The position numbers and the translations under genes are program-made. A stretch of DNA of 64,000 nucleotides, taken from assembly GCA_023053575.1 (NCBI GenBank), contig JAKZAP010000001.1:9502849-9566848 (forward strand). The letters run 5' to 3'. A model generated the notes under the pieces. That model made no database searches, was not told where the DNA came from, and saw only the letters and a program-made list of their open reading frames with translations. This DNA comes from Branchinecta lynchi. Taxonomy: Eukaryota; Arthropoda; Branchiopoda; Anostraca; Branchinectidae. Shown here one piece after another: positions 52,440-63,774 of this stretch (positions are counted from its first letter, which is position 1; each line of letters opens with the position of its first letter).

Positions 52440-55400
52440 AGAATTGTGTTGCGAGAGCAACACTTTGGTTTTGTCCTCGTTTTTTTTTTTTTTTTTTTTT
52501 TTTTTTTTCCTATGACTCCGATTTCATTTTATTCCTGGTAACTGAGAAGGGTCTAACCTGTGCGGTTTTTACGGAAAGTGTGGACCTTAGGCCGGATTGA
52601 CGAATATGACATTACATTTTGGAAAGCTCCGTAGAACTCTTGCCTGGGGCCAATAAGGATGGTTTTTGCTTGTCATCGAGCCAGAGCCTACGGTTTGCGA
52701 AGTGAAGTGGAGTTGTATAGCCTATGTCAGAGAGGACTATCTGAAGTTGTGTAGCGAACCTTTCGTTTCATCAAAAGATGTTTCTGCTTTCGAGTGGAAA
52801 GCTCCGTTCTAGCACGCAAGCAGGCAGGCACCAGTTTCAAATTGAAGATGGACTAAAATCTATAAGTGTTAAATATATGCGGCAGTTACCCGGCCCCACA
52901 GCCAACATATCTTCTTTGAGTGATAAATAGAAAAATCTACAGAGACAAAAAAGTGGCTTTTTCCCACGGGTCCGAAAGTGCTGCCATCTATTGTTTCTGT
53001 CTATGTCTGCGACGATTTCAGCTGAGTTTATAATTTTTTTTTTTTGCACTTTGGTTTGTGGTAGAGTAACGGTATCAGATGTGCCTCTTAAACTTTAAAA
53101 GTTCTCTCATTGCTAAAGAAACTAGAGCTTATCCTTTGCTACTTTCTAAGTCGTGACGTTAGAAAGTTGGCCTACGGCAAAAAAGTCAACTTTTGAACTA
53201 AGACAGGTAGAATTTTTTTTTCGACGGCAATCGATAGCCATTGATGGGCTGATCAAAGTATATGTCATCCATTTTTTGGTACAAAAATTCCTTCATGAGA
53301 TACACCAGTTTGAAAATTTCAAAGGGGTTGACAACTTCATAGTAAGGTACATTGAAACCAAAAATAGGCGATACCAGTTATGATGCATATAGGGGACTTT
53401 TAAGCAACAGTCGACTGTTAGCCCATAATCATCTTCGGTAATGAGGGGTTTGCAGCTTTTGCTAGTTGGTATACCTGTTATTTGTTTCCGGTGTATTCGA
53501 TGGTAAGAACAATTTGGTTCCCAATGGTAAGATATGCAAGGGACTTGTAAGTAATAATCGGCTGTTATGCTACAATCATCTTCTGCGATGATGGGTTTGC
53601 AGCTTTTGCTAGCTGGTGTACCCATTATTTGTTTCCGGTTAACTTAATGTATATCACGGGAGAGGGACTTGTAAGTAGGAATCGGTTCACGAGGGGTTAG
53701 GAATTTTTGCAAATGGGTGCACATTGTATTAGATTTCTATAAATCTGACGGTAAGAAAGTTTGTGTCGATGGTCTATCAATGTAACCGAGGATTAACTGT
53801 TTACACAACGGATACAAACGAAAATGTAAAGCAATGAGGTAGTTTCATAATAATTAATAGTGTCATCTATGGTATTTTAATCCTGAAAAGTTACGGATAG
53901 CTTTCTATTACCAACTAGATTATATAAGATATTGTTCCAAGTTTTCATCCGTCACGATGTCTACGATTGAAAAGGATAAAGTATAATTGACTGCAAAGTT
54001 AATTTAGTCCCTTCTTCCTATATTATTTTGTTGTTGTTTTTACAACGCTGAAGAATACCTTTTGATCATATGATTAATTTTTTTAGAACATCCCGTTTAA
54101 AAAGCTTATGCTATAATCATCTTCAGCGATGAGGGGCTTGCAACTTTTGATAGCTGGTATATACATTATTTGTTTCCGGTGAATTTGATGTCAATCACGG
54201 GAGACGGACTTGTAAGTAAGAATCGGTTCACGAGGGGCTAGAAATTTTTGAAAATTGGTGCACATTGTATTCGATTTCTGTAAATATGACAGTAAGAAAG
54301 TTTGTATCGATGGTCTATCGCTATAACCTAGGATTAACTGTTTACGCAACGGGTACAAACGATACGGTAATGTAAAACAATAAGGTAATTTTGTAATAAT
54401 TAATAGTGTCATCTATGGTATTTTAATCCTGAAAAGTTACGGATAGCTTTATAATATCAACTAGATTATATAAGATATTGTTCCAAGTTTTCATCCGTCA
54501 CGATATCTACGATTGAAAAGGATAAAGTTCGACTTCGACGGCAATCGATAGCCGCTGATGAGCTGATCAAAGTATATGACATCCATTTTTTGGTAAAAAA
54601 AATTCCTTTATGAGATATACCAGTTTGAAAGTTTCAAGGGGTTGACAACTTCAGTAGTAAGATACACACTGAAACCAAAAATAGGCGATACCAGTTGTGA
54701 GACTTTTAGGGGACTTGTACGCGACAGGTGACTATTAGCTCATAATCATCTTCGGCAATGAGGGGTTTGCAGCTCTCGCTAGTTGGCGTACCTGTCATTT
54801 GATGAACAATTTGGTTCCCAAATGTAAAACTTGCAAGGGACTTTTAAGTAATAATCGGCTGTTATGCTACACAAATCTTCAGCGATTATGGGTTTGCAAC
54901 TTTTGCTAGTCGGTGTACCCATTATTTTTATCCGGTGAACTTGATGTCTATCACGGGAAAGGGACTTGTCAGTAGAATCGGTGCACGAGGGGCTAGAATT
55001 TTGTGCAAATTGTTGCAAATTGTATTCGATTTATATAGATCTGACGGTAAGAAAGTTTGTATCGTTGGTCTATCGATGTAACCTAGGATTTACTGTTAAC
55101 GCAACGGGTACAAACGATACTGTAATGTAAAACAAGGTAGTTTCGTAATAATTAATAGTGTCATCTATGGTATTTTAATCCTAAAAAGTTACGGATAGCT
55201 TTATAATACCAACTAGATTATATAGGATATTATTCCAAGTTTTCATCCGTCACGATGTCTACGATTGAAAAGGATAAAGTTCAACTGACTGCAAAGTCAA
55301 TTTAGTCCCTTTTTCCGATATGCTTTTGTTGTGGTTAGGGCAATCGATAGCCCTTGAAGAGTTGATCAAAATATATGCCATCCATTTTTTTGAACAAAAA

Positions 55401-56261
55401 TCCTTCATGAGATAAACCAGTTTGAAAGTTTCAGGGGGTTGACAACTTTAGGAGTAAGGTACACACTGAAACCAAAAATAGGCGATACCAGTTGTGAGAC
55501 ATGTAAGGGACTTGTAAGCAACAGTCGACTGTAAGCAACAGTCGACTGTTAGCTCATAATCATCTTCGGCAACGAGGAGTTTGCAGCTTTTGCTAGTTGG
55601 TATACCTGTTATTTGTCTCAGGTGTATTCGATGGTAAGAACAATTTTGTTCCCAATTGTAAGACATGCATGGGACTTGTAAGTAATAATCGGCTTTTATG
55701 CTATAATCATCTTCAGCGATGAGGGGTTTGCAACTTTTGATAGCTGGTGTATCCATTATTTGTTTCCGGTGAATTTGATGTCAATCACGGGAGAGGGACT
55801 TGTAAGTAAGCACGAGGGGCTAGACATTTTTGAAAATTGGTGCACATTGTATTCGATTTCTGTAAATATGACAGTAAGAAAGTTTGTATCGATGGTCTAT
55901 CGCTATAACCTAGGATTAACTGTTTACGCAACGGGTACAAACGATACGGTAATGTAAAACAATAAGGTAGTTTTGTAATAATTAATAGTGTCATCTATGG
56001 TATTTTAATCCTGAAACGTTACGGATAGCCTTCTTCCGATATTGTTTTGTTGTTGGTTTTACAACGCTAAAGAACATCTTTTGATTATGTGATTATTCTT
56101 TTTAGAACATACCGTTTTAAAAGCTTCGATAAGTTGACAATTTCAGCATTTAACCGACAGCGAAGAAACAAAACCAAAGTGTTGCTCTCGCAACACTTTA
56201 GCCGGCGAAGCCGGACAAAGGTTGCCGCAACACTTCACGTTGCCCGGGCAACGTAGGTCTA
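52440..56261. repeat. 3.8-kb tandem/nested repeat block with hairpin boundaries
   Basis: The block is flanked by inverted copies of TGTTGCGAGAGCAACACTTT (left, 52445; right, 56183 in complement). Inside, units beginning CAATCGATAGCC recur at 53229, 54540 and 55340, with a partial unit at 54104-54520. Each unit has two ~150-bp subrepeats containing GAGGGGTTTGCAGCTTTTG and ends in a conserved tract with GTTACGGATAGCTTT. A 29-base T run lies at 52480. It may be one large non-autonomous element with expanded internal repeats. Confidence 0.7.
56183..56261. repeat. Cluster of three perfect hairpins
   Basis: Three short perfect inverted repeats follow in 80 bases: AGTGTTGC-TCTC-GCAACACT, CCGGC-GAA-GCCGG and the 18-bp palindrome ACGTTGCCCGGGCAACGT. 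The first recurs at the left edge of the repeat block. Such structured ends are seen in some mobile elements. Confidence 0.75.
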
Positions 56262-57324
56262 GTTTTGAACTAAAAAATTAAAGCCGTAAACCGAAAACAG
56301 AAAGCCGGCTGCAGCAGCCTCAAAAGTGGATAGTGTATATATGGACACTCCACTAAAAGGAACTCCATTTCACTATTCCCGATATTGCTATTGGTGCATT
56401 TGAAGTATACAATCTTCCGAGCCGATCTACCTGTGTCGCGATTTACGGCAGGATGGGCCTGGTTTATGGCTAAATTCTTTTACGGTTTTACAAAAAGGAC
56501 ATGATAATCATTTGGACTGACATTTTCATAAATCTGAAATTCGAACTCATAAATTACCTACATTTCTTAGTTACGGATAGCCGCGACGGTTGGACCAAGT
56601 TTCCTTTTGACTCTAGATAATAAAAACTTAACGAGGAGCATTATAAAACAGCCATAGGAGCAATATTACCGTCGACCGAGACCAATTTATTTGGCGTTTA
56701 CGACCTGAATGGTATAAGCGTATGTTAATCAAGTTTATAACCCCCACCATGTTTATGAGGATGAGAAAATAGTTGAAGTTTGACCAAGGGCTCATGATAT
56801 ATTGTTCATAGTTTCCGATGATCACTTACCACAAGCTTAATTTGCTGTGTTGTTCTTCGTCATCCTCTGATAGGTTCACTCGATTTCCCCTAGACTCAAG
56901 AGAGATTAGATTTGGGTGAAACGGAAGGTATAGATTGGATTAGGGTCAGAATGTGCAGGTTTTAATATGGACTTTAAATACTTTACTCCGTCTGTTGAAA
57001 ACTTGCCCTTCAGCGCCATACAAGGATAGTGGGCAAAAGTGAAGGTAATTAACGGGGGGGGGGGGAAATTGGGCTGCAAGGAAAGTTAGTTAGAAGCCTT
57101 GCGAGCAAATAAGATATGAACAACAGAATACGGTCGCTGGACATATTGAAATGAACACACCTATGCTGTGGAGTCACTTTTAGAGAAAAGAAGCCTTTCG
57201 GCTGAAGAAAAATAACGTAGCTTCGATTCAGGTCCATTTTATCTTCCTTCCAGCTTTTTCCCACTCCTCTCCTCTCGAATCTTGTCGACTCGGACGTCTG
57301 TTCTGATTCACTTTGCTCTTCTAG
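56262..57324. other. Non-coding stretch before the cadherin exon
   Basis: It is probably intron of the second cadherin gene, judging by the phase 0 acceptor at 57324. No other exon or repeat is recognised apart from an 11-base G run near 57055. Confidence 0.4.
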
Positions 57325-57741
57325 GTTACCATCACCTTAAAAGACGTCAATGACATGGCCCCAGAGTTCACTACCCCCAATACTACAAGTGTCGCTGAAA
57401 ACGCCCCAGTGAACAGTGTAGTGATGGCCATAAAAGCCATAGATCGCGATGAAGGCCGAAATAGCTATATTGAGTATTCACTAGCGCCAGTGCCCGACGG
57501 CCGTCTTGTGCTTGGCCCTGTCGATGGCCTCTTGCGTGTGGCCGCCCCGCTGGATAGGGAGACAAGGGCTAATTACACCCTTTATGTGACGGCGCATGAC
57601 CGCGGTATACCAAGTCAGTCTGTGACCCAGGAAATCTTTGTCAGGATCCTGGACGATAACGATAACTCGCCTCTGTTCGATCCGAAGCAGTATAGCGCTA
57701 GTGTTAGTGAGAATGCATCCGTCGGCCTGAGTATCCTACAG
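57325..57741 (+). CDS. Cadherin-repeat exon A
   Basis: 139 codons after CTCTTCTAG: the end of one repeat (VTITLKDVNDMAPEF), a full repeat (SVAENAPVNSVVMAIKAIDR to ILDDNDNSPLF) and the start of the next (YSASVSENASV). The first DVND block has Met in place of the usual Asn/Ala (DMAPEF), a mild change. Donor CTACAG|GTAAGT. Confidence 0.9.
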
Positions 57742-60700
57742 GTAAGTTTACCCATTAGTGCTCATTTACTGCAACAACACGAAAACTAACTGAAGCCTTC
57801 AGATCCGGAAGCCTTAAGGACCGTTCACGCTTGTGCTGTAACATGAATAAAAATACTTCGCCTTGTATGCCTTATCCTTCTCTTCCGTTCAACTTGAAAA
57901 TCAAGTTGTACGCCAGTGTATGCGCAGATTAACCACACGGATCCTGGAGCCTGACAATGAATCCCAAGAGAACCTCACCTTTGATGACTTTTAGGACACT
58001 GAATATCCTGAAATGTGGAATTTTAGATTAGCCTCGACCGGTTTTGTGCAAATTCAGTATAATATATGTTGCTGTGTCTGTTGGGAAAATGTAGATTCCT
58101 CGGTTCAGTTCTGAGACTACCAGGGGGTAAAAGCTTATAGTTGTCAAAACGCAATTAGTTGTACAGTTTAGTATCACTGACTTTCCATTCAAAGAGCTCA
58201 TTCAGTTTCAATTATTACAAATATCTCTCCTTATCCGTTTCTCTCTTTCTTCCATGACAGTCACGTGATGGAAACACACACTGTGATTGGTCATGTATAA
58301 CTTTTAACACACAAAGTAGAATCCGTTCCTATTAATTTTTACTACAGCAAGCCAGGATGAAAGTTTTACCTCGAGTTTTACCACAGATATTCGCAGATAG
58401 CAATTATAATTCAGGAATTCTACGCCTTAAACGTAAGCTTGAACGGTCCTTGAGGGAAATTTTGCTATCATAGCAGGCTGATGCGGGTTTAAATCCCGCT
58501 CATGACTTTTAGTTTACAGTCCACGTCTTTTCACCAGAAAGTTAGGCCGCCAGGCACCCGTGCCTTGCTGCAGTAAAGCGTACGAGAGAAGACCCTGATG
58601 CTGCAGGGAGCAAACAGCTAAGTTTTTCAAAAATCTAGACCTACCCTTGATGTGGGATTTGCGGGTTCTATGTTTGATAAATTGGTTGACGATTGATTAC
58701 AACGTCGTTTCTGACCAGTCTAGAAAACAAAGAGTTTCTTTGAGTGATTATTCTTAGGCACAGACAAGTGAATAACAAAAAAACAACTCGCCGGCATAGT
58801 ATATTATGCCGTCTAACTCAGGTCACGAGCGTCACCTGGTTAAGGAATGGATCACCTTTACCATCTCCTTTGCCTCAATTCGCTTTGCCCTCCACATTTA
58901 ACCCTTACATCCCAAACCTCCCCACAGTGCTTGGAGCCAGTCCGTATCTGTAAAGGGGGACATCTAGGGCTTAAGGTCGTTCTGTCAGCCAAGTTCCTCC
59001 CATCTCATCCACGCTGAGTGTTCCACAATATTTTCAGGGACCTCTACTTCGACCCCCCCCCCCCCCCCCCCCCAGTTAATATTTATTCAGCCCAAGCTTA
59101 CTGCGAATCATATTTGACAGTGCAAAACGGATATGTCAGCTGAATTTCAGATTCTGAATTTAAAAGAAAAATTCAGCTGACGTATCCGTTTTGCACTGTC
59201 GAAAAAATCCCACCACAGTCTCAAGATCAGGTTCGGATTTGTCAGTTGACATCTATGGTTCATCTCCTTCCTTCCCGTAGTCCCTTCCCGATACCTCGGC
59301 TTCAAGCGTACGGTGTCACAAGATTTCCGGTACACTTCCCACCATCTCTAGACACGGTTACTCGGCCCAGTCCGGACCTGAGTCTAGGGTATGTGCTCTT
59401 GCCAACTGTCAAGTTTCATCCAGATTGGATCAAAGGTTCGAGAGTTACGCGCATGCCATAAGATTCCATATTTCCCCTCCCCCCCACACCTTGGATGAGA
59501 GCCGGGAAGTAAAAATTTCCAAGTCAAGCTGGTCAGGTCCTCAATATGCATGCCAAGTTTGATCCTCCTGGCCCGTCTATAACACCCTAACCCTAGGTTC
59601 ACACAGAGCAAATCGCGGCAAAGAACGAGATTTTTTCAATCGCAGCGACAGAAGATTTGTATCGCCTGGATGTTCGCACTGAATTTTCGTCTGCACAGAA
59701 TCTAACGCGAAAAATAACTAAAATAACCCTTAAAATAACTAAAATAATAAATAATAATTAATTCTTCTAAAAGTGAATCATCAAAAGGGTCGTCCATGTT
59801 GCTGTTGCGTGCATAAAATCGTACTGTCGCCCGATTAAAGTTGAATTTTCCAACATTGAAAATCGCCTGACGATCAAGCAACAGAAATCGCCGATTTTGG
59901 CGATGAATATCTCGGCGATGGCCGATATCGCCTCAGTGTGAAAGTCTGTGTGAACCTAGGGTAACTCGTGATCAGCGGACCAACTCAATGGACTGATGTA
60001 CGCAAAAGCGATTGGTACATGGCGCTTCACCCGAGGGTGAAAACGTGACTATCCAGATACGGCTGGGAAACAAAGGTTTCGCTACAAAGGCTGGTAGCCC
60101 AGTGTGGTTGAATAGCAACCAGTGAAATGTTTTTAAGTTGAAAAAACTTAACTTGGGACCTTTTTCAATCATCAGTCAAGCTATAGCTGCGTTCTTTGTC
60201 ACGGGAGTTCTCACCGGTGGTCTCCGGTTTTTCTTATAAGCCGTTTTTGCATCCACCGGTGACTTCTCACCAGTCTTATAACCCGTTTTTGAACTAACCA
60301 GTGTCCGGTTTTATCTCACCGGTGCGCACTAACCAGAACCTGCTCGTGAGCCCGGCTGCAGCGAGGAGTTAACCAGTTTTCATCAACTCACAGGTGAACA
60401 AAAAAAACGCGTTTTAAGGGAAGAACCGGACACTGGTGACTAAACACCAGAGACAGCCCGGAGTGCAACGAACGCAGCTTATATACATCTTCAAAGAAAT
60501 ACCTTTATTCCCGTTAAATAGTAAGAAAACACTAACTTCCTTGGTTCCTGTGAGATTCGTAGTTTAGATATGCTTTGTATTATTCCGTCTGTTAGAAGAA
60601 ACGCAGGCTATAATTAGTGCTTTATGTTAATTTAGTTGCTACAGATCTCGAAGTCGAGAATTTGGGATGGAAGTTGTTGCTGTTGATTCATCAGTTTCGG

Positions 60701-61588
60701 TCGCTCTGTAACGGACTGCCGGTCTTACTCGTGAATCTCATGAAATTAGTACAGCTTTCCGGTTCCAGAAGAACTTGGTACAAATAAGTTCGGTAGGAGT
60801 CGTAGGAAACGGATTGTCGCGTGAGGTTTGTTTAACGGTCACAAAGTCAACGGTGAAGCTCACCTGAGCACTTCCCAACAGGAGCACATCGCAGCAAGTT
60901 GGAAGCTGCGCATCTGTAGCATAGGCTGTAGTAAGCAGCGTCTGATATGATGACGATGAAATTTTATCTACGCACTTAAGAAGAGGAAAATAGTGCAGTA
61001 CAGACAAATAAAACACAAAATAGACTGAGCTTTCAATAATGTAGTAAATGCACAAGATAAAAAATAAAGATAAAAAAAGAAGAAAAAGGGACTAATCGGG
61101 TCTAAAATCTTCTTCCTAGATGAAATGGGGAGAAATTGATAAGGGCAGAAACGTCAAGGTCCTGTGCAATTGAAGATAACTTTGTACATATCAACGTTCT
61201 AAAAGAAAGGTTACCTTATTTATTTTTCCAGGTTTCCGCAACGGACGCTGACGAAGACCTGAACGGACGTGTCCGTTATTCTGTTGTCGCCGGCGACGCG
61301 AACCGGGACTTTTCTATCAGTGAAGATACAGGAATCGTTCGTGTTGCCAAATCTTTGAACTTCGAACGGAAAAACCACTATGTTCTGACGGTTCAAGCCG
61401 AGGACTCTGGCAGTTATGTCCGTTACGACTCTGCGACCGTTACAGTTACACTGATTGACGTGAACGACAACGCACCTGTATTCTTGAATTCTCCATACAT
61501 AGCATACGTCATGGAAAATGCTGAGACCCTACCGATCTCCGTCGTGACTGTGCAGGCCTTTGATGCAGACTCTTACCCTTTCAATAAG
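57325..61588 (+). CDS. Second Fat-like cadherin, internal exons (57325-57741 and 61232-61588)
   Basis: The two exons join in phase 0 to 258 codons of tandem extracellular cadherin repeats. Calcium-binding motifs are intact: DVND, IDRDEG, LDRETRANY, ILDDNDNSP in the first; DADEDLNG, NFER and IDVNDNAP in the second. No signal peptide, EGF, laminin-G or membrane segment occurs here, so both ends lie outside. The repeat style (SENASVGLSILQ, then VSATDADEDLNG) fits Fat/Dachsous giant cadherins. It is on the same strand as the first Fat-type gene but 50 kb after that gene's stop codon, so it cannot be its upstream part unless the assembly is wrong. Confidence 0.88.
57742..59115. other. Cadherin intron, first part
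   Basis: No exon seen. A 20-base C run is at about 59053-59072. The rest shows no repeat I can link to other parts of the window. Confidence 0.4.
59116..59200. repeat. Near-perfect palindrome, 32-bp arms
   Basis: Arms 59116-59147 and 59169-59200 are reverse complements with one mismatch, around a 21-base loop. The outer end is GACAGTGCAAAACGG and the inner end CAGCTGAATTT. A related single arm lies at 17480. It is likely a minimal transposon reduced to its ends. Confidence 0.8.
59591..59961. mobile_element. PIF/Harbinger-like MITE
   Basis: The ends CCCTAGGTTCACACAGA and TCTGTGTGAACCTAGGG are perfect 17-bp inverted repeats. TAA flanks both sides (59588-59590 and 59962-59964), the 3-bp TWA-type duplication of PIF/Harbinger elements. 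At 371 bp there is no transposase. Confidence 0.82.
60185..60479. mobile_element. MITE with AGCTGCGTTC termini
   Basis: AGCTGCGTTCTTTG at the left and CAACGAACGCAGCT at the right are inverted ends. TA (TAT) flanks both sides. The interior holds repeated ACCGGTG and CCGGTTTT blocks in both orientations, giving many small hairpins. Confidence 0.7.
61232..61588 (+). CDS. Cadherin-repeat exon B
   Basis: 119 codons after ATTTTTCCAG complete the repeat begun in exon A (VSATDADEDLNGRVRYSV to VTVTLIDVNDNAPVF) and start another (YIAYVMENAETLPISVV). Donor AATAAG|GTAAGT in phase 0. Confidence 0.9.
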
Positions 61589-62627
61589 GTAAGTCGACGA
61601 CCCAGTTTCTTTCAGCAAGGAGCACCTACACCCTGGTAAAGGGTAATACCCTGACTAGCTTTCTGCTGGTAGAACAGCATTTTTTTTTTTTTTACAATCG
61701 TTTCTCGTTGGACGAATAGTATTGTCGGGTTTTGCCTCCGAACTTAATACACTTTTGCATAGTTTTCCCAGCCACTTACTTTGTACCCCGAGGCCAGCAA
61801 GTTATTGTTTTACTTTGCAGAATAAATACAGTGACTGCTGCTCTGATTGTATGTTTTTAACTACTTTAATGATGTTTTCAAATCTGTCAAATGACCAAGC
61901 TAATTCCCTCTTGACAATACTGACGTCGATCAACTTATTAGAATGGGTAGATGACCAGTCAGACACACTAATCTAGAGTGCAATGCCAAGAGCGTTTAGT
62001 CGCGCCTCTCTCGCCGCCCGCCTTTCCATACATAGTGTGAAAACACTGACTTGTCGCAAGGAAATGAAGGTGTCTTCTTTTCGAACTGTTTTTGTCCTTT
62101 AGACCCCCCCCCCCCCCCCGCGCCCCAACTACCTCTCCTTTAAAGGACCTATCGTAGCCTCCTTTTCTGTTTCTTCACTGTTTCCCTGCACTAATTGTAC
62201 TTTTATTTCTCAAATTTGTAATTTCAAGCTGCAGTCTATTCGTTGCAAACGACCCTAAGTACAGAGAGAGTATGTTCAATTTTGAAACAAAAACTGTCGT
62301 GTAACGACTCGGATCGTTATGTAAACATATACTTTATTAATACAGCAAATAGCCAAAAGAAAGTTTCACTAATACTTCACATAATAAGCCCCAGGCCCCA
62401 ACTCTAAAACCAGTTAGCTCATTCTGGCTCTAAACCCGCGAATCAATCTGCTCTTTTTCATTGAATGCAAGGTAATACTTCGTTGACTATTTCATTCCTC
62501 CCACAGCGTAGCACGCGAAGGGCGCAGGTGCGATGGCAAAAATATGAGCCGGGCGGCACTTGTTCTTTCAGAAATATTTTGCATCTGTCCTAACTTTTCA
62601 CGGAATATCATGTTTGTCAAGATTGTT
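61589..62627. other. Cadherin intron after exon B
   Basis: No further exon recognised. Low-complexity T run at 61680 and C run at 62105. Nothing else is seen. Confidence 0.4.
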
Positions 62628-63215
62628 TTTGGGATCTCAGAACGTAAGTAGAGGGATACTATGACATCACAAAAGTTGTCCGTCTGAGCTTAGTTTTCTT
62701 GCCGGACAAATGATTTACCAGGGGTTCTGCCAAAACTGCAAATTTGGTTGAACCTCAAAGTTGTTTCTGAAGTCGATTAGAGATTCGGTATCGGGATAAA
62801 GAGACATGCTGAATCGAATTTTGAACTTTATTTCTTTGACGGAGAAGCTGGCAAAATTTGCAAAGACCTGGAAATTTGGATTGAAAGGTTCGGCTCTCAG
62901 TGTCACTAGATCATTTGCTCTGCCGGGAATGCTGATAAAATACGAGAAATTTGGTAAAAAAAAAAAATCTAAGAGACCTTTTTGAATTCGATAAGATATG
63001 AGATACCGGAGTAAAAGTGCTTGTTGAATCCGTATCTGAACATGGTTTCCTCATTTGATTAGTTGATTGGCCATAAGCAAAAAACTTCAAAACGGTAAAA
63101 AAAAAAATTAAATATCCAAGCGTTTGATTATGAATGAACATCAAAAATCTCAAAGTGGTCTGGCGAAGACTCGGAAATGTACAAGATTCGATTGTCTGGA
63201 TCAAAAAGTCGAGGG
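62628..63215 (-). repeat. Interspersed repeat R1, inverted copy
   Basis: It reads in reverse complement from TTTTGGGATC and the CAAAAGTTGTCCGTC tail to the TTTGATCCAGACAATCG-like head at 63190-63205. It is diverged and shorter than the plus-strand copies. Confidence 0.65.
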
Positions 63216-63774
63216 GTTGCTCAGTCCCAAAAACGATGCACACCAAGTGACGCGTGCCGCGGTGCCACGCCGGTGCCACGTTTTTTTTTTTTTTTAATTA
63301 AAATATTGCGATATACCATGATTTCTGAGGTACATGTAAAAAATATTTCATCAGATGATGGCCAAGAACAAAGCAAGTCCACAACGTTCATGAGCTTGGG
63401 ATGAATACAAGAGCTAGAAGCTCATTACTTGCAAGGCTGGTTCAGAGGATAAAATTTAGGAATTTGCAAATTCTTGGGTTTCTTGTGTTTATTTAAGCAA
63501 TACGCTTGAAATAAGAATGATCATGGGCCCTTGGAAATCAAGAGCATGGTCTGGTAAAAGGTATTTTATTTTTGCACTTTAAGGGCACTAGAATTCACCT
63601 GAAAGCAACCCTTGAGGCAAACATTATGATGGGCTCATGCTCATGGGGAACATGAAAATGTATATTTTGCTCAAAGAATTCATATGTAAGCAATACCCTT
63701 GAAGCAAAAATGATCATGGCCCTTGATCGACATCATGAATATGTATCGTTTGGTCAAAAAATGTTTTTTTTTTT
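63216..63774. other. Intron stretch with GATCATGGCCCTTG-type motif repeats
   Basis: Loose repeats of ATGATCATGGGCCCTTG and AAGCAATACCCTTGAA recur at about 63490-63760 with a period near 100-120 bp. There is no coding signal. A 20-base T run precedes the next R1 copy. Confidence 0.45.

Noticed and set aside
58484..58508. Sequence GCGGGTTTAAATCCCGC resembling a tRNA T arm
   Set aside because: No D arm or anticodon arm at proper spacing upstream; only a short palindrome.
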